Positions 1-7,343 of a DNA stretch of 64,000 nucleotides are shown piece by piece. Positions within the stretch are counted from its first letter, which is position 1. The number at the start of each line of letters is the position of its first letter. This DNA is from Opitutia bacterium UBA7350 (GTDB lineage: Bacteria; Verrucomicrobiota; Verrucomicrobiia; Opitutales; Coraliomargaritaceae), in contig CATINC010000017.1 of assembly GCA_949524905.1 (NCBI GenBank), positions 156,313 to 220,312 on the forward strand. The letters run 5' to 3'. The translations under genes and the position numbers were made by a program. The notes below the pieces were generated by a model, which was given only the letters and a program-made list of their open reading frames with translations, was not told the origin of the DNA and ran no database searches.

Positions 1-618
1 TGGATCCCAGAAAAAATCCAGATTGTGACCCGTACCTGAAGAATTAACATTAATCTTTAGGACCGCCAAGTGTGTGTTGGTGTCGGTCGCCGCGATCTGT
101 GCAGAGGTGCTGTTTTCTCTAAGATAGAAACCAGTGCTATCGATACGAATAGCAGGATCGTACCAATCAGCTCCGCCTCGACCTAAAACTATACGAGCTT
201 GTTTGGTAACATCAGTTACTTGAAGCAGGAAGCTCATGTAGTAGGTTTGGTCGACAGCAAAATTGATTACATTGGAGTCGAAACTGCGATAAGACATACC
301 AGCACCAGTACGCCAAACCGAATTTCCGGAAGTGCTGAGGGTATTACCAGCACCATCGCTGTAACTTAGGGAGCTTGGCGGCGTTGTTCCCATTCTAAAA
401 GTGCCGCCTGAGTGCTGCCATGATCCAGAGAAGCCTGCAATAGTAGGATCTTGACCTGCCTGGAGACGGTAATTGGCGTCAGTTCCACCCGTATACTCGC
501 CAGCAGCTTGGTCTGTACCAGCGGTAAAGCTATCGTATGCTAAAAGTTCAGCCTGTAAGCTTGTATAGGAGATGAGTAATAAAGGTATCAGGAATAGCGT
601 TAAACTTTTTGCTTTCAT
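1..618 (-). CDS. Secreted protein, truncated by the window edge
   Basis: This open frame starts at an ATG at 618 and runs without a stop to base 1, giving 206 codons, so the C-terminus lies outside the window. The first 22 residues form a clear signal peptide (Lys-rich start, Leu/Ile core, ending SLQA). What follows is rich in Gly, Ser, Thr and Asn, with aromatic-containing strands such as VWRTGAGMSYRSF and TYYMSFLLQVTD. That pattern is common in lectin-like or LamG-like beta-sandwich exported proteins of Verrucomicrobiota and Planctomycetes, many of which end in a PEP-CTERM sorting signal. The end is not visible here. No catalytic motif is seen. It lies downstream of the LacI-type regulator on the same strand, and a candidate operator lies about 70-90 bases before its start, so it may belong to the same regulon as the GH2 operon. 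Confidence 0.75.
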   Translation of the reverse strand, partial: MKAKSLTLFLIPLLLISYTSLQAELLAYDSFTAGTDQAAGEYTGGTDANYRLQAGQDPTIAGFSGSWQHSGGTFRMGTTPPSSLSYSDGAGNTLSTSGNSVWRTGAGMSYRSFDSNVINFAVDQTYYMSFLLQVTDVTKQARIVLGRGGADWYDPAIRIDSTGFYLRENSTSAQIAATDTNTHLAVLKINVNSSGTGHNLDFFWDP

Positions 619-689
619 GCTAGGGTAGGTAGGTTGTGTTTTATCTTAATATTAAAATGAGTGTACTATTTGATCGCGTCAATAAAAAA

Positions 690-713
690 GTTACAAAAAA
701 ATGTAACGTAGCA
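690..713. promoter_or_regulatory. Candidate LacI-family operator, site A
   Basis: GTTACA (690-695) and TGTAAC (702-707) form a perfect inverted repeat with a 6-base A spacer. The right arm continues as TGTAACGTAGCA (702-713), which differs at two positions from the central-CG palindrome TGTAACGTTACA. LacI-family operators typically have a central CG. A near-identical element lies upstream of the GH2 gene at 1912-1923. The site lies 72-95 bases before the start of the truncated secreted protein gene. Binding by the adjacent LacI-type protein is an inference. Confidence 0.45.
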
Positions 714-747
714 TTTTATACTCACACTTGGTATCTATCGTTGTGTT

Positions 748-1815
748 TCATTGGATCAGTTTTGGGGCAACTAATGCGGTAATATTTTTATTTGGAAGCT
801 TGAGGACTCGCTGTACGAGTCGCTCTACGGCTGTTTCAATAAGTTCTGGGAAGCACAGGTCAATGAGGATGGGTTTTGGATCCAATTGTCCAACAAGGTT
901 TGGAGTGACTCCGGCAATAATGAGCCGCAGTTTACCGTCGTCGAGTAGTCCGGCCTTTTTTAAGGATTGATGAACTAGGGGTGCTCTTTGTTCGACGAGT
1001 AGGAATATTCCAATTGGAGCTTTTGCATTGGATGCTTTGAGCGATGCAGTAATCTCAGTAATTTCCTGAAAAATGGTCAGGGGAGCGGGCCAACATTGAC
1101 TGGGATTTGGGCGAATTTTAGCGGCTGCAAAGGTTTCCGTGCTCATTCCATCGCTGGCGGCCCGGTCAAGCAGCGCGCGACCTCTCAAGTTGAGGGCCTC
1201 ATGGAGGGATTCACTGGTATCAATAACTGCAAAATGTTGGCAGCCAGCACTTTTCAGGGTTCGGTAGGCGAGGGCACCGACGGCAACATCATTGGTGCTG
1301 ATATGCTCCACGCTGGAGACAGGATGTCCTGGCGTAAATAGGTGCACCACCGGAATGAGCGTTGCCAGCTTCGCAATCATTTCCCTCCGTTGCCTCACAA
1401 CCGAACCCGAACCGGAGGGTACGTAAAGGATGGCACCGTCTACTTGGCGAGAACGTACACAAAGTGGGATGTCGTCGATGCCGGTCATTTGGTCGATAAG
1501 AAAATTGAGATTTCGCTTGAGGCAGGCGTTCTGTAGGTCACCGAGCAACATCGATAGAATGGGTTCCTCCATAGAATTTTTGGTTTCTCCGATGGAAATG
1601 AGCGCGAGACTGCCGTGTCGCAATTTGGGTATGGCAGAGGCGTGTAGACCGCCTCCCTGGCGCCCATTGGGTCGCGAATAACCCAATTCATCAATGATCT
1701 TGCGGACACGGGCGGCGGTTTTTGGTTTCACGGCGGAACTACCATTCATCACGCGGGAGACCGTTGCTCGTGAGACCTGCGCCGCTTTTGCAAGGTCTGT
1801 TACAGTTACATTCAT
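748..1815 (-). CDS. LacI-family transcriptional regulator
   Basis: This 355-residue protein has the usual length of the LacI/GalR family. Residues 1-50 form the winged-type LacI helix-turn-helix: TVTDLAKAAQVSRATVSRVMNG followed by a hinge-helix region (KTAARVRKIIDELGY). The remainder is a periplasmic-binding-protein-like effector domain, which in this family binds a sugar or sugar derivative. It is transcribed away from the GH2/symporter/beta-helix operon and shares a 136-base intergenic region with it. It also lies upstream of the truncated secreted protein on the same strand. Candidate operators with a central CG occur on both sides, which suggests it controls both units. The effector cannot be read from the sequence; the neighbourhood suggests an oligosaccharide or monosaccharide from a sulfated glycan. 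Confidence 0.92.
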   Translation of the reverse strand: MNVTVTDLAKAAQVSRATVSRVMNGSSAVKPKTAARVRKIIDELGYSRPNGRQGGGLHASAIPKLRHGSLALISIGETKNSMEEPILSMLLGDLQNACLKRNLNFLIDQMTGIDDIPLCVRSRQVDGAILYVPSGSGSVVRQRREMIAKLATLIPVVHLFTPGHPVSSVEHISTNDVAVGALAYRTLKSAGCQHFAVIDTSESLHEALNLRGRALLDRAASDGMSTETFAAAKIRPNPSQCWPAPLTIFQEITEITASLKASNAKAPIGIFLLVEQRAPLVHQSLKKAGLLDDGKLRLIIAGVTPNLVGQLDPKPILIDLCFPELIETAVERLVQRVLKLPNKNITALVAPKLIQ

Positions 1816-1880
1816 AGAATAAGTGTATGCGGTTTAATTATGCTTGAGACCAGTTTAAATTTATGAAACAAAGTTCTAAT

Positions 1881-1923
1881 TGTAATAATGCCTATACATT
1901 ACAAAAATTATTGTTACGTTACA
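1881..1923. promoter_or_regulatory. Candidate LacI-family operator region, site B
   Basis: Two related elements lie in the divergent intergenic region. The first is an inverted repeat TGTAAT (1881-1886), 11 bases, ATTACA (1898-1903). The second is TGTTACGTTACA (1912-1923), one base away from the palindrome TGTAACGTTACA with a central CG, ending 28 bases before the GH2 start codon. Site A (702-713) carries the same TGTAACGTA core. The placement fits repression of the GH2 operon and possible autoregulation of the lacI-type gene. Confidence 0.5.
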
Positions 1924-1951
1924 TTTGATGATTTCATCCCATTTTTAAACG

Positions 1952-4900
1952 ATGTCAACTGAATCAGATTCATGCCTACCGGCCAAAGATACCTTTGCTG
2001 CAATTGCTACGATGGAGTTAAGCGGAGAGCGGAGAGGCATGGAGTCACCGGAACGAGTGCCATGTTTGGAGACGGTTTTACCGCTTAAAGAATGTGAGGA
2101 AGCGGAGCTTAGCTTGCCGCGGACTCAAAAGATCGACACGCCTGAGGCTCTGGAAGTCGCTCTAAAGGCCGAGCGCATCCGTATGGCTCCATACATGAGG
2201 AATCTTGCTCCAGAATTGCCGGCTACTCGAATTTTACAAATCTTCCAGCAGGCAGACTGGCGAATTGAGGGATCACGCTCGGGCGAATCATTACAGGAGG
2301 CTCTGGCGGGTGAAGGAAAATGGGAATCTGTTTCCATACCTCATTATGGACCACCACTTGGAAAAGCTTCTACGCTCTACCGAGTGACGTTTGATCTTCC
2401 GGAATCTTTTGCGACAAAGGAATCACTTTTCTTGTGCTTTGATGCCGTCGATTATCGCTGCCAGCCTTATTTGAACGGGGTTTGCTTAGGCGAACATGAG
2501 GGGATATTTGAGCCCTTTGAATTTGAGATCAGCACGATCATCAAAGCTGAGGGCAACGTGCTGCTTGTGCGCGTTGAAAATGACTTTACTATGTTGGGTG
2601 AGGCTTTCAAGGAAGGTCAGGCAGATGGCGATAAAATATACGCGGCGACTGGATTGGGTTATGACGACCCAGAACGGGGTTGGCACCATTGCCCAGCAGG
2701 CATGGGAATTTGGCAGCCTTTTCGAATTGAGGGGCGTTCACGGCTCGCCGTGGCAGATGTTTATGTTCAACCATCGCCTGCGCTGGATGCGGTTGAATTA
2801 TACATTGAGGTGGATAATTATGGAAAAAGTCACGCAGAGGATGTGGGTTTCCAAATTTCAATCTACGGACAAAATTTTGAAGCCACGGTGTACGCGGACC
2901 GCTGGTATAGCCCAAATACTCAACCCGAGGCGGGCTTTGGTGATTTAGACAAGGAGTTAGAGCAATCGATTCCCTTATTGGCGGGTTCGGGTCGTAACTA
3001 TTTTAAATTGACGCTTTCGGTACCAGAAGCGCGCATCTGGGAACTGGAGACGCCTTGGCTCTATCAAGCGCAAGTTCGTCTATTGAACGGAGATGGCGAC
3101 TTGCTTGACGCTGCCAGTCAACAATTTGGGATGCGAAGTTTTGTGCAAGATGAGACCACTTCGCCCAAGGGGAAATTTTACCTGAACGGGCGAGAAATCC
3201 GACTACGTGGTGCCAATACCATGGGGAATCTTGACCTGTGTGTTTTTCGCAACGATACCCTCCAATTGATTGATGATATTCTCCTAGCGCGTTTGTCGCA
3301 CATGAATTTTTTGCGGCTCACACAGCACCCCGTCCAGAAGCAGGTTTACGAATACTGTGATCGTTTAGGGATGTTGTTGCAAACGGATTTGCCGCTCTTT
3401 GGAACCCTGCGGCGTAATCAATTTCTGGAATGCGTGCGACAGGCGGGAGCAATGGAAAAACTCGTACGCTCACATCCTTCTAATATATTGGTTTCGTTTA
3501 TCAATGAACCTTTTCCCAATGGGCGAAGTAAGCCCCACCGCTTTCTTGAGCGCGATGAGATGCAGTTATTTTACAAACTAGCAATTGAAGAGGTGCATCG
3601 TCACAACAAGGAGCGAGTGATCAAATGTGTGGACGGGGATTATGATCCTCCGGCGGCGTTCGGAATGCCGGATAACCATTGTTATTGCGGCTGGTATCTG
3701 GGGCATGGCGTGGACTTAGGTCAATTGTATGCAGGTTATTGGTTGCCAGTAAAGTCAGGTTGGCATTATGGATGCGGAGAATTTGGGGCCGAGGGCTTGG
3801 ACTCGCTGGCGGTCATGAAGAAGCATTATCCGAAAGGATGGTTGCCGGCAACTTTGGAAGCTGACTGGAATCCCGGGATCATTCCTAAAGCACAAAGCTC
3901 TAACTTTCATGGTCTGTGGTATGACACGCCCACCGATGTTGAAAGCTGGATTACTGCGAGTCAGGAGCATCAGGAATGGGTAAATCGTTTGATGACCGAG
4001 ACCTTCCGCAGGATGCCGGGAATGAATACTTTTGCAGTTCATTTATTTATCGATGCATGGCCCGCGGGATGGATGAAGACCCTTATGGATGTGAATCGAA
4101 TTCCGAAGAAATCCTGGTTCAGTTATCGCGATGCTTTGACGCCTCTGGCAGTTTCCTTGCGCTGTGACCGCACTGCGGGAGTGGCGGGAGAAACGATCTC
4201 GGTTGAGCCTTGGGTCGTGAATGATTTAGAGCGGGTGCCGGATGATTGCGAACTAGGTTATACCATTAGCTGCGCTTCCCGGGTTTGGTATGAGGGAAAA
4301 TCACCTGCCAAGATCGCTGCGGTGATGCCGCAAAGCCAGGGTGCACTGAAGTTTCAACTGCCTGAGGTGACTACCTTGAGTACTTGTATCATTCATCTAT
4401 CTCTGATGGATGCCGAGGGTCAGGCATTGCACGATACGAAATTAAATATAGATGTTTATCCTAATGTTGAAGTTCCGAAGGAAGGAGTTCGCGTACACGT
4501 ACTGGGGGACGCGCCGGCCGGGTATGAGTGGTTGCGTGAACTAGGACATGCCAGCTCCAAAAAGACGGCAATTCAAGATGCTGAGGTAATTCTCATCACG
4601 GATATAAAGGCCTACCTGAGGTTAGCCGAAACAGTGGATGCGGTTGTGCGCGGAGGTGCAGTTGCTTTCTTTTTTCCACTGCCGGTCGGAAGCCACCGCA
4701 TTGGTGCATCCACGGTTGAAATTAAAAAAGCAGGCATGGGCCCGAGGCATTTTGTTTCCTGCCAGACTGGTCATCCTATGGTGGTGGATTTTAAAAAAGA
4801 TGCTTTTAAGTTTTGGTATGATGAAAGTTGCGGCTATCCCAGTCCAATGCTCAAAACTACTTTTATAGGTGAACGCTGGAAATGTATTTTAGAAACGAGT

Positions 4901-5089
4901 GACGGTGGTTGGGAACGATCTTGGGGGCCAGCAATGGCTTCGGCTGAAAAAGGACATGGCCAGGGTAAGTGGCGGATTTGCCAGGTAGATCTGCAGCACC
5001 GCATTAAAACAAATCCAGCGGCGAGGATCTTCGCGAGTCGTTTGCTCGAGCCGATCCAGACTGAAGCGTCCGCCGCCATCGTTACCTAG
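1952..5089 (+). CDS. Glycoside hydrolase family 2 enzyme, probably cytoplasmic
   Basis: This 1045-residue protein has GH2 architecture: a sugar-binding jelly-roll domain from about residue 130 to 290 (LNGVCLGEHEG), an Ig-like domain, then a TIM barrel entered at KFYLNGREIRLRGANTMG and continuing through HMNFLRLTQHP. The likely acid/base is Glu519 in SFINEP and the likely nucleophile is Glu610 in GCGEFG, the spacing expected for the family. There is no signal peptide. The first 70 residues are an extension with no recognised domain, and an internal ATG at 2011 could be the true start. GH2 covers beta-galactosidase, beta-mannosidase, beta-glucuronidase, exo-beta-glucosaminidase and others, and the substrate cannot be assigned here. 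It is the first gene of an operon with a sodium symporter and a beta-helix lipoprotein. A cytoplasmic enzyme would fit hydrolysis of an imported oligosaccharide. The candidate LacI-type operator lies just upstream. Confidence 0.88.
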   Translation: MSTESDSCLPAKDTFAAIATMELSGERRGMESPERVPCLETVLPLKECEEAELSLPRTQKIDTPEALEVALKAERIRMAPYMRNLAPELPATRILQIFQQADWRIEGSRSGESLQEALAGEGKWESVSIPHYGPPLGKASTLYRVTFDLPESFATKESLFLCFDAVDYRCQPYLNGVCLGEHEGIFEPFEFEISTIIKAEGNVLLVRVENDFTMLGEAFKEGQADGDKIYAATGLGYDDPERGWHHCPAGMGIWQPFRIEGRSRLAVADVYVQPSPALDAVELYIEVDNYGKSHAEDVGFQISIYGQNFEATVYADRWYSPNTQPEAGFGDLDKELEQSIPLLAGSGRNYFKLTLSVPEARIWELETPWLYQAQVRLLNGDGDLLDAASQQFGMRSFVQDETTSPKGKFYLNGREIRLRGANTMGNLDLCVFRNDTLQLIDDILLARLSHMNFLRLTQHPVQKQVYEYCDRLGMLLQTDLPLFGTLRRNQFLECVRQAGAMEKLVRSHPSNILVSFINEPFPNGRSKPHRFLERDEMQLFYKLAIEEVHRHNKERVIKCVDGDYDPPAAFGMPDNHCYCGWYLGHGVDLGQLYAGYWLPVKSGWHYGCGEFGAEGLDSLAVMKKHYPKGWLPATLEADWNPGIIPKAQSSNFHGLWYDTPTDVESWITASQEHQEWVNRLMTETFRRMPGMNTFAVHLFIDAWPAGWMKTLMDVNRIPKKSWFSYRDALTPLAVSLRCDRTAGVAGETISVEPWVVNDLERVPDDCELGYTISCASRVWYEGKSPAKIAAVMPQSQGALKFQLPEVTTLSTCIIHLSLMDAEGQALHDTKLNIDVYPNVEVPKEGVRVHVLGDAPAGYEWLRELGHASSKKTAIQDAEVILITDIKAYLRLAETVDAVVRGGAVAFFFPLPVGSHRIGASTVEIKKAGMGPRHFVSCQTGHPMVVDFKKDAFKFWYDESCGYPSPMLKTTFIGERWKCILETSDGGWERSWGPAMASAEKGHGQGKWRICQVDLQHRIKTNPAARIFASRLLEPIQTEASAAIVT

Positions 5090-5143
5090 ACTGTTAGAAC
5101 TTTTTAGAGAGAGTGAATTATAAAATAAAAAGCCAATAAGATC

Positions 5144-7327
5144 ATGCTACTTTACGGACTACCCTTACTTGATATACTTGTTATCGTCGCATATTTCCTT
5201 GTGGTGCTGTGGATTGGCTATCGGGCCATGCAACGCATCAATAGTTCGGAGGATTATTTTCTAGCAGGGCGAAAATTTGGTAAGGGGATTCAAACTTTTG
5301 CTGCTTTTGGGCAGGGAACCAGCGCGGAATCGGCAGTTACAACTACTACGATGGTAAGTACTAACGGGGCCGCCGGCATCGGTATGAGCCTGATCAGTGG
5401 AATTATTACGATGCCCGTTTTTTGGATGACGACCATGTGGTATCGCCGCTTGCGTTACCTCAGTCTGGCAGAATTTTTTGTAGAGCGATACGGTTCAAAA
5501 CGCATGGCAGGCTTTTATGCCGTCATCCAAACCCTACTCTTTATGATTGTTGCGGCGACTGGATTTACCGCGATGTCAAAGACCGTGGCGGCAATAGCGG
5601 AAAAGCCAGAGGTCGCTCTTACTCAGATCGAACAGGAAGAACGAGCTTTGGCGACCGAGCTACAGGGATTACAGGAGAAGGATTATCGCTTATTAACGGA
5701 GAAGGAGTTGGATCGAATGGACGAACTAGGGGCGATGAGTCCACGCTCAAATTTCAGTACCATTAATCGCACTTATTTAACGCTAGGGCTTGCAATTGTC
5801 ATTTTGCTTTATGCGGTTTCGGGTGGTTTAGAAGCGGCTTTCATAACGGATATGATTCAGGGGATCTTTATCATTTTGCTAACTCTGATGCTCATTCCCT
5901 TTGCGATGGCAAAGATCAATTCAGTATATGAAGTGGAAGGGGTCATGGGAACCTTTACCGCCTTTCATGAAAATCTTCCGGAGGCGTTTTTTCAAGTGCT
6001 GGGTTCCCCAAGTCTTCCACAGTTCACTTGGTATTTCATCGTCGCTTTTGGTCTATTGTTCATGGTCAATACTGGAGTGCAAGCCAACCAGCTCACGGCA
6101 GCAGGTTCTGCAAAAGATGATGAAACCGCTCGTATCGGATTTTTGACAGGCATTTTCATTAAGCGTTATTGCAGCGTTATTTGGGGCTTTCTCGCAATGA
6201 TGACCCTGTTGCTTTATGGTGCGAAGGTGAGTGACCCGGACATGGTATGGGGGATGGCGACCCGCGATCTTTTGCCGACGGGTCTGGTGGGTCTTATGAT
6301 TGCTTGCTTGATGGCAGCGCTGATGTCGACCGCTGACGCGCTTATGCTGACGAGTTCCTCGCTTTTGACGAACAATGTCTACAAGCCTCTTTTTCCAAAC
6401 AAAAGTGATCGCCACTATATTTTCATGGGGCGTTTATTTTGCCTAGCTTACATTATTGGCGGGGTTTCAATTGCATTGGTGCTGGATGATGTCTTTACGC
6501 TTTTTCTGTTTATGATTACCTTTAATTCGGTGATTGCGGCGGCCTTTTGGTTGGGGATGGTCTGGCGGCGAGCGAGTCGATCTGCCGCATGGGTTTCTAT
6601 CATTGTAACGACACTTTTTACCTTACTTTTGCCGATATTCTTACCGCTTTTGCCGGGTGTTCGTAGTGATGAAAATTTATTAAAGGAAACCGAGGGATAT
6701 GCGGTGGAGCGGGTTTATGTCTCAAAAGAATACGACGTGCGCTCGCGTGCAAGTGAGATTGCGGTATGGGATGCGTTGAATGCGGCTGGTAAAGCGGAGG
6801 GGTTGCGTCCTCAAGCCCTCGCTCTGGGGGAAAAATTTGTTAAGAATGACTATGTTCAGTCTCGCAGCATCTTCTGGCAAAAAGGCATCGTTAAGGATTC
6901 AAATGGAGTGAGTGTGGGGAGTGGCATGTTAAAGGTTGAGTTGGTTTTGCTAGATTGGTTGGGTTTCAAACTAGAAGAGAATAAATACGCACTCAATGAG
7001 ACCATTACCGCAGTCTGCAGATTGGTGATTCCGTTTGGATTACTGGTCTTTATATCCTGCTTCACTCGGGGTGAGGAATCGAGGCGCTTGGATTTTTTCT
7101 TTGCTCGACTTCGCACGCCTGCTTTGGCGGATCATGAGCGGGACGCAATTGAAGTAGACCGTGTCCGCCAAAATCCAGCACGGTGCGATGAACTGCGTCT
7201 CTTTCCTGGGACAAACTGGGAATTTCGTAAATGGACAAGTGCTGACTGGAAAGGGCAGGGAATGGTATTCTTAGCAGGCGGTGGCGTGATAGTCCTGCTA
7301 TACTTGCTTTTAACGATCGGCGGCTGA
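5144..7327 (+). CDS. Sodium:solute symporter (SSS family) with long inserts
   Basis: This 727-residue inner-membrane transporter begins with hydrophobic segments and the SSS-type stretch SSEDYFLAGRKFGKG, followed by the GTSAES region seen in this family near the sodium site. Around 13 membrane segments are visible. The protein is longer than the usual 500-600 residues because of two hydrophilic inserts: about residues 145-209, a charged, probably helical stretch (EQEERALATELQGLQEKD), and about residues 507-612 between late membrane helices. The gene lies between the GH2 and beta-helix genes with short gaps (54 and 16 bases), so co-transcription is likely. The expected job is sodium-driven uptake of a sugar or small oligosaccharide released by the neighbouring enzymes. 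The substrate is inferred from context only. Confidence 0.9.
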   Translation: MLLYGLPLLDILVIVAYFLVVLWIGYRAMQRINSSEDYFLAGRKFGKGIQTFAAFGQGTSAESAVTTTTMVSTNGAAGIGMSLISGIITMPVFWMTTMWYRRLRYLSLAEFFVERYGSKRMAGFYAVIQTLLFMIVAATGFTAMSKTVAAIAEKPEVALTQIEQEERALATELQGLQEKDYRLLTEKELDRMDELGAMSPRSNFSTINRTYLTLGLAIVILLYAVSGGLEAAFITDMIQGIFIILLTLMLIPFAMAKINSVYEVEGVMGTFTAFHENLPEAFFQVLGSPSLPQFTWYFIVAFGLLFMVNTGVQANQLTAAGSAKDDETARIGFLTGIFIKRYCSVIWGFLAMMTLLLYGAKVSDPDMVWGMATRDLLPTGLVGLMIACLMAALMSTADALMLTSSSLLTNNVYKPLFPNKSDRHYIFMGRLFCLAYIIGGVSIALVLDDVFTLFLFMITFNSVIAAAFWLGMVWRRASRSAAWVSIIVTTLFTLLLPIFLPLLPGVRSDENLLKETEGYAVERVYVSKEYDVRSRASEIAVWDALNAAGKAEGLRPQALALGEKFVKNDYVQSRSIFWQKGIVKDSNGVSVGSGMLKVELVLLDWLGFKLEENKYALNETITAVCRLVIPFGLLVFISCFTRGEESRRLDFFFARLRTPALADHERDAIEVDRVRQNPARCDELRLFPGTNWEFRKWTSADWKGQGMVFLAGGGVIVLLYLLLTIGG

Positions 7328-7343
7328 TTTTTTGTTTATTTAA

